NCBI GenBank assembly: GCA_020636845.1
Contig: JACJXD010000001.1
Location: forward strand, 124,001-188,000
Direction: 5' to 3'
DNA from: Bacteroidales bacterium
GTDB taxonomy: Bacteria > Bacteroidota > Bacteroidia > Bacteroidales > Tenuifilaceae
DNA length: 64,000 bases
This document shows, in pieces, positions 44,210-52,561 of the stretch. The notes under the pieces were generated by a model. The model made no database searches. It was not told the DNA's origin and saw nothing but the letters and a program-made list of their open reading frames with translations. The position numbers were made by a program, and so were the translations under genes. Numbering within the stretch: position 1 is the first letter of the stretch; each line of letters begins with the position of its first letter.

Positions 44210-45313
44210 ATGGACGATAAGTTAATAGACATTGCTACAGACAGTTATTCTAAGGCTGTTGTGTTAAAAAGTTTTCTTGAATCGAATGGGATAGAATGTT
44301 TTCTTAAAAATGTTAATATTATTCAGGGAGCTGTATCCGAGGGAGTTAAAGTGCAAATAAGCGAAGCCGATGTTCCTAGGGCGTTGCAATTACTAACGGA
44401 GATGAATAAAAAGGAGGATACGCAAAAATTTGAACAGCATTTAAGAAAAATTCTTGTTCCTATTGATTTTTCGGTTCCTTCGGAAAATGCGGCTCGATTT
44501 GCTGTTATGCTTGCTGCAAAGTATAATGCAGAGGTTAAATTGTTGCATGTTTTTAATTCTCCTGTAGTAGATATGATTCCTTTTTCCGATATGTCTAGTA
44601 TTCAGGTAGATTTTGATATAAACTACCACGTGCTTTACAAAACGGCAAAGCAGCGTTTAATTAAATTTACCAATAATATAAAAGAGTTTGCTAATCATAT
44701 GGGATTGGCAAATTTATCTATTGGATACACGTTACGTGAGGGATATGCTGCTTATGGAATTATTGAAGTTAGCCAAAGGTATAAGCCTGGTATAATTGTG
44801 ATGGGAACAAAGGGCGAGGGCTTTAAAAATACCGAATTGGTAGGAAGTGTTGCCAGCGATGTATCAAAGGAAACACATTTGCCATTGTTGGTTATTCCGG
44901 AAAAAGCCGTGCTTAAAGGTGTTGATGAAGTTAAGAAAGTGCTTTATGCTACAAACTTCGACGATAGCGATTATCGCTCAATACGAAAGTTGATTAGGAT
45001 TCTTGCTCCATTTAATATTGAGTTGTATTGTGTTAGCGTGTCGGAGAAAAAGCCAACCGATACAGCGAATGCTCTTATGGAAAACTTGAAAAGTTACTTA
45101 GGGAATGTTAATCCGAAATTAAAGGTTTCCTGCTCTTTCCTTGAAGGAAAGGATGTGGTCCAAACTTTTTTGGATTTTGTTAAAACCAATCAGATAAATT
45201 TGGTCGCGTTGACGTCAATTAAAAGAAGCCTTATTTATAAGTTATTAAATCCCGTTTTATCAACACAAATGCTTTACAAATCAGAGGTTCCATTGCTTTT
45301 GTTTCGGGATTAG
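44210..45313 (+). CDS. tandem universal stress protein with N-terminal DUF2007-like domain
   Basis: 367 residues. Residues 1-68 resemble the small DUF2007 signal-transducing domain (SYSKAVVLKSFLESNGIECFL, ADVPRALQLL). Two UspA domains follow (about 78-235 and 243-367). The first keeps the ATP-site motif MGTKGEGFKNTELVGSVA; the second is degenerate there (ALTSIKRSLIYKLLNPV). USPs bind ATP/AMP and modulate stress survival. The three-domain fusion is uncommon. TTTG at 44162-44165 with TATCTTAT 20 bp later is a weak promoter candidate. Confidence 0.85.
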   Translation: MDDKLIDIATDSYSKAVVLKSFLESNGIECFLKNVNIIQGAVSEGVKVQISEADVPRALQLLTEMNKKEDTQKFEQHLRKILVPIDFSVPSENAARFAVMLAAKYNAEVKLLHVFNSPVVDMIPFSDMSSIQVDFDINYHVLYKTAKQRLIKFTNNIKEFANHMGLANLSIGYTLREGYAAYGIIEVSQRYKPGIIVMGTKGEGFKNTELVGSVASDVSKETHLPLLVIPEKAVLKGVDEVKKVLYATNFDDSDYRSIRKLIRILAPFNIELYCVSVSEKKPTDTANALMENLKSYLGNVNPKLKVSCSFLEGKDVVQTFLDFVKTNQINLVALTSIKRSLIYKLLNPVLSTQMLYKSEVPLLLFRD

Positions 45314-45317
45314 TAAT

Positions 45318-45348
45318 AAAAAAGTCGTATGTAAATACGACTTTTTTT
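45318..45348. terminator. bidirectional intrinsic terminator
   Basis: Stem AAAAAAGTCGTA (45318-45329) / TACGACTTTTTT (45336-45347), 6-base loop, A and T tracts on both sides. Shared by the convergent universal stress protein and YebC genes. Confidence 0.88.
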
Positions 45349-45366
45349 ATTTGATTAAGAATCGAA

Positions 45367-46083
45367 TTATTCAGTTTCCATATTATGGAATACGTTGGTA
45401 ACATCCTCGTCTTCCTCGATTCTTTCAATAAGTTTTTCAATTTCGGTTTGTTGTTCTAAGGATACGGTTTTTGTATCATTAGGAATCCGTTCGAATTGGA
45501 AATTTAAGATGTTTAATCCTTTTTCTTCCAGAAAACGTTGAATTGGTCCAAACTGTGTAAAATCTGCAAATATTATAATATTGTCATCTTCAGCAAACAC
45601 TTCTTCTACTCCAAAATCTATGAGTTCGAGTTCAAGTTCATCCAATGGCATTGATTTGTTGTTTTCGATTCTAAAGGAGCATTTACGTTCAAAGATAAAA
45701 TCGAGCATTCCCATCGTTCCCAACGATCCTCCAAACTTATTAAAGTAACTGCGAATATTTGCAACTGTTCGGGTAGGGTTGTCCGTAGCAGTTTCTACTA
45801 AAATGGCAATACCGTTAGGTCCGTAACCTTCGTAAACCACTTCTTTATAATCCTTTGTATCCTTATCCGTAGCCCTTTTTATTGCCCTTTCTATGTTATC
45901 CTTGGGCATATTTTCGGATTTGGCATTTTGGATTAAAAGCCTTAGTTTCGGATTCATGTTGGGGTCGGAACCACCTGCTTTTACTACCATGGTAATTTCT
46001 TTTCCCAAACGGGTGAAAACCCGTGCCATATTTCCCCAGCGCTTTAGTTTACGTGCTTTACGGTATTCGAACGCTCTTCCCAT
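45367..46083 (-). CDS. YebC/PmpR-family transcriptional regulator or translation factor
   Basis: 238 residues with the conserved start MGRAFEYRKARKLKRW and GSDPNMNPKL, the KDNIERAIKRA segment, YEGYGPNGIA and a C-terminal acidic domain. YebC proteins bind DNA, and recent work links some members to relief of ribosome stalling. Full family length. A well-formed promoter lies at 46104-46135. Confidence 0.94.
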   Translation of the reverse strand: MGRAFEYRKARKLKRWGNMARVFTRLGKEITMVVKAGGSDPNMNPKLRLLIQNAKSENMPKDNIERAIKRATDKDTKDYKEVVYEGYGPNGIAILVETATDNPTRTVANIRSYFNKFGGSLGTMGMLDFIFERKCSFRIENNKSMPLDELELELIDFGVEEVFAEDDNIIIFADFTQFGPIQRFLEEKGLNILNFQFERIPNDTKTVSLEQQTEIEKLIERIEEDEDVTNVFHNMETE

Positions 46084-46103
46084 ACATTAATAAATTTTGG
46101 GTG

Positions 46104-46135
46104 CAAACGTACACTTTTTACGCTTTTTTAGCAAG
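46104..46135 (-). promoter_or_regulatory. promoter of the yebC-like gene
   Basis: On the minus strand CTTG (46135-46132), 20-bp spacer, TACGTTTG (46111-46104), matching TAnnTTTG exactly. The predicted start is about 15 bp before the ATG at 46083. Confidence 0.55.
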
Positions 46136-46142
46136 AGAAATT

Positions 46143-46173
46143 TTTGCAGAAATTATAAATAAGCCTATTTTTG
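46143..46173 (+). promoter_or_regulatory. promoter of the Nim-like flavoprotein gene
   Basis: TTTG at 46143-46146, 19-bp spacer, TATTTTTG at 46166-46173: a full match to the Bacteroidota consensus. Divergent from the yebC promoter, with 7 bp between them. Leader about 63 nt. Confidence 0.6.
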
Positions 46174-46242
46174 ATGGTGTATGCCTTTTTAATATGATAT
46201 TATAATTTGGATGTAAAGACGTTATAAATAAAATTCATAAGC

Positions 46243-46707
46243 ATGAAATCGAGAAGTGATTTAACTCAACGTGAAATAGATCAAATACTTAATAAGTGCA
46301 ATGTGTGCAACGTTGCTATGGTTGATAACGAAGGAGATCCATACGTTCTCCCCTTTAATTTTGGTTATAATGAAGGGAGTATATACATTCATTCTGGTCC
46401 AGAAGGTAAGAAAATTGATATATGGAATAAAAATTCGAAAGTTTGTATGTCGTTTAGTACCGATTATGAACTAAAGCATCAAAGTCCCAATGTTGCCTGC
46501 TCGTATTCGATGCGTTATAGGAGTGTGCTTGTATATGGTAGCGTTGACGAAATTAAGAATTTAGATGAAAAGAAGAAGGTTTTAAATATTATTATGCAGA
46601 AGTACACTGGTAGAAACGATTTTGAATACAATGAGCCTGCTCTTAAAAATGTGAAAGTGTTTGTTGTTGTTCCCTATAAGATAGAAGCAAGAGCATACGG
46701 GTATTAA
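46243..46707 (+). CDS. pyridoxamine 5'-phosphate oxidase-like flavoprotein (NimA-like)
   Basis: 154 residues of split-barrel fold: LNKCNVCNVAMVDNEGDPYVLPFNFGY near the start, SIYIHSGPEGKK (FMN-binding loop), then SYSMRYRSVLVYG and a closing FVVVPYKIEARAYG. The group includes nitroimidazole reductases (Nim) and other FMN or F420 oxidoreductases. The actual substrate is unknown. It stands alone after a strong promoter. Confidence 0.85.
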   Translation: MKSRSDLTQREIDQILNKCNVCNVAMVDNEGDPYVLPFNFGYNEGSIYIHSGPEGKKIDIWNKNSKVCMSFSTDYELKHQSPNVACSYSMRYRSVLVYGSVDEIKNLDEKKKVLNIIMQKYTGRNDFEYNEPALKNVKVFVVVPYKIEARAYGY

Positions 46708-46785
46708 TTTGTTATTTTTTCAATAAAAGTGCATATACTTTAAAAAATACTTTATATTTATTGTGAAGTTATTATAATGCTGATT

Positions 46786-47067
46786 ATGGCAAAGGTAAGA
46801 GATCTTAAAAAGGATATTAAATACATGGTAAAGCAATTCTTAAACGAGTGCTATACCCAGTTGTCTTTTGCACCTGGGTTAAACCAAGAGAATATTCTTG
46901 ATGTTATAGCAGATGTTTTAGAATTGCAGAAAAAGATGCTTTCTCAACTTTCTCGTAAAGATTATTCCAGAGGGGAAAAGGTAAAGATTAACTACAAGGC
47001 AATAGCCAACGATTTTTATAATAAAATTTTGGAACTTACGGAACGGCTACATTCCATTGATGACTAA
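46786..47067 (+). CDS. small conserved-looking helical protein
   Basis: 93 residues from the ATG at 46786 (an ATG three codons earlier is also possible). Helical, basic N-terminus, with no known motif that I can name (VRDLKKDIKYMVKQFLNEC, then ENILDVIADVLELQKKM). It ends exactly where the convergent YgjP-like gene ends (stop codons abut at 47067/47068). Function unknown. Confidence 0.7.
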   Translation: MAKVRDLKKDIKYMVKQFLNECYTQLSFAPGLNQENILDVIADVLELQKKMLSQLSRKDYSRGEKVKINYKAIANDFYNKILELTERLHSIDD

Positions 47068-47790
47068 TTAAGGACGATATTTTTTTAAATCTTTAGATAG
47101 TAATTTGCTACTTCCATTTGTAACGTTGTTTAACAATTCGTGAAATTTTGGCCCGTGGTTTTTAATAAGGGTATGGCATAGTTCATGCAAAATTATGTAA
47201 TCAACCAAGTAAGTCGGTAATTTCATTAGATACATACTCAGGCTAATATTGTTTTTCGAAGAACAGCTACCCCAGCGTGTTTTTGCTTTTCTTACGGAAA
47301 CTTTTTGATAATGAAATCCGTGCTTTTCAGCAAGTTGTTTTACCTTTTCGGGTAGTATCAACTTTGCTTCTCTTTTCCAAACGGAATCCCGGGCGTTTAT
47401 AATTAGTGTATTAATCGTTTCTGGATTTTTTGTTGAAGAGGGTATTTTTAGGTTGGCTTCATCGTTAGTGAATGTTAGGGTAGGTTTGGAAATTTTATCG
47501 TTGAGTGTGGTTCTTAGTGTAAATAGTTGAGTGGTAATAGTTGTGTTTATATCGAAAAATTCTTTACCGATTTCTATTCCTTCTTTTTTTTGAATTATCC
47601 AATCTTTCTTCGAGAGTACAAAGTCCTCTGCAATTTTAAATGATAAATTGTACGGAATGGTAACACTTACCTCTCCTGTTTGCTTTACTCTAATTGTAAG
47701 CCTTCGTGCTCTTGGATTTCTTTTATATTTAATGTTTCCAATAGAAACATAGCGTACTACAGTAGAAGACGCAGTGTTACGAACTTTCAT
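47068..47790 (-). CDS. YgjP-like M48-related metallopeptidase
   Basis: 240 residues. DUF45/WLM-type protein: IKYKRNPRARRLTIRVKQTGEVSVTIP start, RWGSCSSKNNISL and the zinc motif HELCH (about 200-204) followed by NHGPKFHELL, whose His is the third ligand. Proteins of this family are predicted cytosolic zinc peptidases of unknown substrate, often near restriction systems, which are not seen here. Confidence 0.9.
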   Translation of the reverse strand: MKVRNTASSTVVRYVSIGNIKYKRNPRARRLTIRVKQTGEVSVTIPYNLSFKIAEDFVLSKKDWIIQKKEGIEIGKEFFDINTTITTQLFTLRTTLNDKISKPTLTFTNDEANLKIPSSTKNPETINTLIINARDSVWKREAKLILPEKVKQLAEKHGFHYQKVSVRKAKTRWGSCSSKNNISLSMYLMKLPTYLVDYIILHELCHTLIKNHGPKFHELLNNVTNGSSKLLSKDLKKYRP

Positions 47791-47807
47791 TTAAAATTGC
47801 TCAAAAA

Positions 47808-48962
47808 TTATTTTTGCATTATCCATATACCTTTAAAGTTCGAAGAGTAGCGGGCTTTTTCTCTTTCTGCTTGTTCTCTGGACGATAATGCAGCAATGGA
47901 AACTGAAAAAAGGTTGTTTTTGCGTTTTATTACGTATGCTTTGTATCCTTGGCGCTCTAATTTTTTTACTAAGTTGTTGGCATTTACTTGATTGCTAAAA
48001 CTTCCAACAATGAGGTGGTACTTTTTTATTTCGGAATTAACCTGTTTGTTAGGAGCCTTTAATTCCTTTTCTATTAGATCTTCAGCCGAAATATTTTTGG
48101 ATGTTTCCTCTACTTTTGTTGGTTTACCTTGGGATTCAATTGAGTCTGCCGCTTGTTTAAAATTGCTAGGCATATCAATATTTGTAGAACTGGATGAGTC
48201 AGCCGAAAGGCTTACTTTCGAATTCTCCAAAAAGTTGTCATCGCTTGTGTCGATAGAGGGAGTGTTTACCAAAACTCGAATGATGTAGGCTGCCAAAACA
48301 GCGACACAAATTGAAATTACTACAAATGAAGCAATAATGGTAATTCGTTTTCCTACGTGTTTTTTGTTTTTTGTAGTAAGATTCTTTTTACTCATATCCG
48401 GTTGATTGTTACCGTTGGCTGAATTTGTGGCGCATTCTTCTTCACTATCTGGAGTTTCGTCAATAAACTCCATAGCGTTTCCGTCAATTTCGTCATTAGG
48501 TGTATCCGAACTTATATCCTCACTCTGCAAACGGTTTTGTTCCTTTGCATCCTCTTTTTCACTGGTATCTGAACTAACGATGTCGTGATTTTGTTTGGTA
48601 GAGTTTTCAACGTTATTCGTTTCGTTTGTTTTATTGGAAATTTTGTCCGACAGATAGATTGACCCTTTTTTGTCTTGAACAAGGTAGCCTATGCCTGAAA
48701 GTTCCAGATATGATTTTTTTGCTATTTTTTCTTTGACAGATATAATGAATTCTTCGATTTTTTTGTTGGCCTCAAGTTTGCTGATTCCAAATTGTTTTAC
48801 AATTAGCTCTTCGAATTTGCCATCATTATATTTTAGGAATGGGCTAAAGGTTATGCTTACTTTACCATTTTCTGTTGATTCTTTGTGCAAAAAAGCGCCA
48901 AATCCAGGAATTATTAATCTGGCTTCGTTCTTAATGGTTTCTACAACGAAATTTAGATCCAT
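47808..48962 (-). CDS. HU-CCDC81/SPOR domain membrane protein
   Basis: 384 residues: an N-terminal HU-like CCDC81-type domain (about 1-85), an acidic disordered linker rich in D, E, S and N (about 110-200), one membrane helix (about 207-231), a second linker and a C-terminal SPOR domain (about 308-384, HLIVGSFSNQVNANNLVKKL). SPOR domains bind denuded glycan strands at the division septum, so the protein spans the inner membrane and links a cytosolic HU-like domain to peptidoglycan. This fusion is characteristic of Bacteroidota. Confidence 0.9.
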   Translation of the reverse strand: MDLNFVVETIKNEARLIIPGFGAFLHKESTENGKVSITFSPFLKYNDGKFEELIVKQFGISKLEANKKIEEFIISVKEKIAKKSYLELSGIGYLVQDKKGSIYLSDKISNKTNETNNVENSTKQNHDIVSSDTSEKEDAKEQNRLQSEDISSDTPNDEIDGNAMEFIDETPDSEEECATNSANGNNQPDMSKKNLTTKNKKHVGKRITIIASFVVISICVAVLAAYIIRVLVNTPSIDTSDDNFLENSKVSLSADSSSSTNIDMPSNFKQAADSIESQGKPTKVEETSKNISAEDLIEKELKAPNKQVNSEIKKYHLIVGSFSNQVNANNLVKKLERQGYKAYVIKRKNNLFSVSIAALSSREQAEREKARYSSNFKGIWIMQK

Positions 48963-49077
48963 ACCTTACAAGTAAAATGTTACCGTAAAGGTACTTATTT
49001 TAATCATAATCAATATAAAACCTCTGAATGTTTTAAAAAGCAAACAGCACGGTTATTTGATAAACGAAATTCTTCTG

Positions 49078-49458
49078 CTAATTTTTAACAGGTAGAACTT
49101 TATTTATGGCATCCCTTATTCTATCGACAGAGTAGGGTTTTGTTAGTAAGTAATCGAAACCTACATTTTTAAAGTCATCGAAAAAGGTAGCGGGATTATG
49201 AGCCGTTAACGCAATAATTGGGGTGAACTTTAACGGCGATGGTAAATCCTCGCGGATGTGTTTTGTCGCTTCAAGTCCGTTCATAACGGGCATTTCAATA
49301 TCCATTAGGACAACGTCGATGCTGTTATCCTTTTGAAGTTTTTCAATGGCCTCTTTACCATTTTGTGCTTCTACACATGAGTCGCACACATTTTTTAAAA
49401 TTTCCATAAGGAGCAGTCGATTAACAAGAATATCATCGACAATCAAAACTCTAGTCAT
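49078..49458 (-). CDS. single-domain response regulator
   Basis: 126-residue receiver with intact site: D8 and D9, D53 (VVLMDIEMPVMNG), T in ALTAHN and the Lys of LTKPYS near 109. The ALTAHN form resembles receivers of hybrid-kinase phosphorelays. The gene is 13 bp downstream of the Crp-like gene and divergent from the che operon, so it may be phosphorylated by CheA or by a distant hybrid kinase. Confidence 0.9.
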   Translation of the reverse strand: MTRVLIVDDILVNRLLLMEILKNVCDSCVEAQNGKEAIEKLQKDNSIDVVLMDIEMPVMNGLEATKHIREDLPSPLKFTPIIALTAHNPATFFDDFKNVGFDYLLTKPYSVDRIRDAINKVLPVKN

Positions 49459-49471
49459 AGTAAAATGCTTT

Positions 49472-50155
49472 TTAGCCTAATCGGCTTAATGTTTTTAAAA
49501 TATCGTAGCTAATTACCTTGATAAACTTTTTATCCATTTCAATAATTTTATCATGCTTAAACTCGGAAAGTGTGCGGATTAAACTTTCCTTTGTTGTGCC
49601 GCATAGTTCTGCAAGTTCAAGTCGAGTAAGGGGAATTCTGAATTGGGGTGCATTAAAGAGCTGTTCGGAAAAGTACAGTATTAAATCGGCCACTCTTCCG
49701 GGTAGTTGTTTGTGTAGCAATCCTGTTATACGGTTAATGTTAAAAATGGTATTATAGCTTATAAGTTTTGCCGTTTCAGTTGCAAAACGGGCATTGCTTT
49801 CCATTACTTGTATAAAGGTGTCGATGTTTATGAAAACAACCTTTGATTGTTCGATGGCGGTAACTGTAAAATTTATGGAGTTGGAGTCGAACAGCGATAC
49901 TAATCCGGCAAATTTTCCATCATTGTCAAGCTTAATAATTATATGCTTATCCTTTCGGAGTTCTCGTGATATTTTTACCAATCCGTGTTGAAGGTATATT
50001 ATGTTGTTCGATTTAGAACCCTGCTTAATTATTGTTTCCTTTTTGTTAAATTCAACAATACTAATGCTTTGAATAAATAGCGCTTTTTCCTGTTTACTTA
50101 AGATGCAGTTTACAGGCATTTGACAGTTCTCGAATATGTTGTCAAAATCAATCAT
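49472..50155 (-). CDS. Crp/Fnr-family transcriptional regulator
   Basis: 227 residues: cyclic-nucleotide-binding-like beta roll (about 22-120; KKETIIKQGSKSNNIIYLQHGLVK) and a Crp-type HTH (about 168-215; LTRLELAELCGTTKESLIRTLSEF). C11 and C17 are the only N-terminal cysteines, so there is no Fnr Fe-S site. The effector is unknown. It is divergent from the che operon and could control it; co-transcribed with a receiver gene. Confidence 0.9.
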   Translation of the reverse strand: MIDFDNIFENCQMPVNCILSKQEKALFIQSISIVEFNKKETIIKQGSKSNNIIYLQHGLVKISRELRKDKHIIIKLDNDGKFAGLVSLFDSNSINFTVTAIEQSKVVFINIDTFIQVMESNARFATETAKLISYNTIFNINRITGLLHKQLPGRVADLILYFSEQLFNAPQFRIPLTRLELAELCGTTKESLIRTLSEFKHDKIIEMDKKFIKVISYDILKTLSRLG

Positions 50156-50316
50156 TTAAGGAGAACTAATGATGGTTCTGTTATAATTGTTTAGCTTTTT
50201 AAATTTATACCTTATTTCATATTTATCAAACACGATATTAAAAAAGATGATTTAAATCATTTAAAATATACGGTTAATCTCATTGTAATCCGTAAAGAAT
50301 TAAAGTTTTATCAAAC

Positions 50317-50324
50317 TATATTTG
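50317..50324 (+). promoter_or_regulatory. putative minus-7 box of the che operon
   Basis: TATATTTG fits TAnnTTTG; no convincing minus-33 box is found 19-21 bp upstream, which may mean activator dependence (the divergent Crp-like protein is a candidate). Predicted start about 60 bp before the first cheY ATG. Confidence 0.3.
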
Positions 50325-50388
50325 TTATAAAATAGGACGGGCGAAATATTTAGTTCGTTTTTATGCTTCAAAAAATATATGGGGAGTT

Positions 50389-50769
50389 ATGAATAGTAGG
50401 TTTATTTTAATTGTTGATGATTCGGTTACTAATCAGGTTTTTTTAGATGCGCTTCTAAAAGAGGAGGGGTACCGAACCAAAACTGCTGGTAATGCAGTTG
50501 AAGCCTTTGATATTCTTAAAAACGATGTTCCTCAGTTAATTCTTCTCGACTTGCTTATGCCCCGAAAAAATGGGTTTGAGTTACTGTCAGAAATAAAGGA
50601 AAATGATAGGCTAAAGAATATTCCCGTTATTGTTGTTTCGGCTGTTGACGAGGTTGCCTATAAAGAACGATGCTACAGCATGGGGGTAGATGATTTTTTT
50701 GTAAAACCTATTGATATAGAAGCGTTTTTAAGGACTGTTGCAAAATATACTAATTTGAACCAAAAGTAA
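50389..50769 (+). CDS. CheY-like response regulator, first gene of the che operon
   Basis: 126-residue receiver with D10, D11, D54 (ILLDLLMPRKNG), S84 in the T/S position and K106 (VKPID). Single-domain and heading the chemotaxis operon, so probably a CheY phosphorylated by the CheA encoded at 53.3 kb. A second CheY lies four genes on. It is 11 bp upstream of the CheZ-like coiled-coil gene, its likeliest partner. Confidence 0.9.
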   Translation: MNSRFILIVDDSVTNQVFLDALLKEEGYRTKTAGNAVEAFDILKNDVPQLILLDLLMPRKNGFELLSEIKENDRLKNIPVIVVSAVDEVAYKERCYSMGVDDFFVKPIDIEAFLRTVAKYTNLNQK

Positions 50770-50780
50770 TCAGGCTAATT

Positions 50781-52535
50781 ATGATAGGAAATAGGCAAAG
50801 TATTAATAATTATTTGGCACAAGTTGATTTGAAAATAGTGGAACTTCTTGAATGTGCTTCCAACGATTTTTTGAGCCTTAACGAGGATTTTAAACAACTC
50901 TACAAATTTGCCACTACCATATCGGAGAATGCCGAACATATATTCAAGTTACTAACCGACGACGAATTGAATAGTGCTATCGAAATTTTAGATAAGCATT
51001 TTATTGATATATCAAAAGCGTACTTAACCTTTAATAGAAATGTCGAGCATAATATAAAGGTAATTAAGGGAAATATTGCCTTAATAAGTAACATCAAATT
51101 TCACTCGAAAAATATTAACCAAAACCTGCTTACCATTAAGTTTTTAATTGCGAATCTAAAGTTGTCGCAACTTAAAACAACGTTGGATGTAAAAGAAATT
51201 ACGGATACGTTAAGGTTGTTCAACAGCATTGTAAATAGGTTAAAAATTTTTGAGTTAGATTTTGGCAATCTATTAAACGAAGCGCAACGAAAGCAGCGTG
51301 TTGCGGTAGGACAGTTAAACAAATATTTGTCGGAATTATCGCAAAATTTCAACTTTGCCTTGGAACGGTTACACCTGTTAATAATATCCCATTCGGAGAA
51401 GCAGCAGGAAATAAAGCGCAGACTCCCGGTTTTAAGGGAAAATAGCGAATCAATATCGGAGAGCACTTCGAAAATCATTACTAACTTACAGTACCACGAT
51501 ATTATTCGACAAAAAATAGAACACGTACAGGTTTCGCATAAAGAAATTCTCAATAGTATCGAAAATATTGATATTGGGGATGATAGTACTATTAAAGAGT
51601 ACCATAGTAAGTTAAGGAATATGGCCAACATTCAGTCGGCATTGTTGGTAAGGGCTAACAAGGAGTATCAAAAGGCGATTGAAGAAATAACCCAAATGTT
51701 TCGCGATTCTAATAATAGAACGCGTGAGATTGTTTCGTTATATACCGATTTAATAAGGATTCAAGGCGATGAAAGCACCAGTAGCGTTACAAATTTAAGT
51801 GACGATTTTAATGGGTTAATAATCCCTCTTAAGTCAACAGCAATACTTAGCGATAAAACAAAAAGAGAATTTGTAACACTTTTCGACTTAACAAACGATT
51901 TGTTGAATAGCATTGATTGTGACGAAAAACAGAAACTTTATGACGATTTGTTTAACACAACACAACGGCTAAACGACTTTTTAATATCATTCGAAGGTGA
52001 AAGAGCAATTATAGGGCAAATTCAAGATGTAAGTAGAGATCTCGAAAAATCTGTTCAGTACTTGCAGACATTAGCGTTTGAGTTAAAGCAAAATCAGCGA
52101 AATTTGATTAATACAGAGGTTGATGTATCATTTGATTTAAAATCGAGCGTGAACGAAATTGTTGATGGAATAGCATCTATCATGGAGAAACTTTTGGCAA
52201 CCGAGGAGGAGGAAAATCAACTGCTAGAGACAAATTTAGCGCTTAGCCACGATATGATGAAAGTATCAACATCGTCGTCAAGCAGAATTAAATATTACGA
52301 TTTATTCGAAAAGCGAATTATAGAAGTAATTCAAATACTGAACAATATTTTTAGAGAAGTAAGCGGCGAAAGCGAATTTGTAGCCGACGAAGCGGAACTC
52401 GAGTTTATGAAAAGGTTTTATACAATGAATTCCGAGCACGAAATTCACGATAATTTACTCAATAACGAAGAGGTCGATAACGATACTAAGGGAAATGTTG
52501 ATGACGAATCGATAAGCGATGTAGAGTTTTTTTAA
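50781..52535 (+). CDS. coiled-coil chemotaxis protein with CheZ-like D-x3-Q motif
   Basis: 584 residues, nearly all helical with heptad patterns, no signal peptide or membrane segment. Residues 236-249 read LQYHDIIRQKIEHV, where D240 and Q244 are spaced as the catalytic Asp and Gln of CheZ (D-x3-Q in its long helical hairpin). A second, degenerate copy lies at 505-515 (YYDLFEKRII; Lys for Gln). The acidic tail (about 564-584) ends DVEFF, reminiscent of the C-terminal CheY-binding peptide of CheZ. The operon has no CheC, CheX or CheZ otherwise. Role as a CheY-P phosphatase is inference from the motif and its place directly after a cheY gene; it is over twice the length of E. coli CheZ. Confidence 0.7.
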   Translation: MIGNRQSINNYLAQVDLKIVELLECASNDFLSLNEDFKQLYKFATTISENAEHIFKLLTDDELNSAIEILDKHFIDISKAYLTFNRNVEHNIKVIKGNIALISNIKFHSKNINQNLLTIKFLIANLKLSQLKTTLDVKEITDTLRLFNSIVNRLKIFELDFGNLLNEAQRKQRVAVGQLNKYLSELSQNFNFALERLHLLIISHSEKQQEIKRRLPVLRENSESISESTSKIITNLQYHDIIRQKIEHVQVSHKEILNSIENIDIGDDSTIKEYHSKLRNMANIQSALLVRANKEYQKAIEEITQMFRDSNNRTREIVSLYTDLIRIQGDESTSSVTNLSDDFNGLIIPLKSTAILSDKTKREFVTLFDLTNDLLNSIDCDEKQKLYDDLFNTTQRLNDFLISFEGERAIIGQIQDVSRDLEKSVQYLQTLAFELKQNQRNLINTEVDVSFDLKSSVNEIVDGIASIMEKLLATEEEENQLLETNLALSHDMMKVSTSSSSRIKYYDLFEKRIIEVIQILNNIFREVSGESEFVADEAELEFMKRFYTMNSEHEIHDNLLNNEEVDNDTKGNVDDESISDVEFF

Positions 52536-52561
52536 ACCAGATTACAGTTAACCTGAAAAAT

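Noticed and set aside
49472..50155. Fnr-type oxygen sensor
   Set aside because: Only two N-terminal cysteines (C11, C17) are present, without the spacing needed for a 4Fe-4S cluster.
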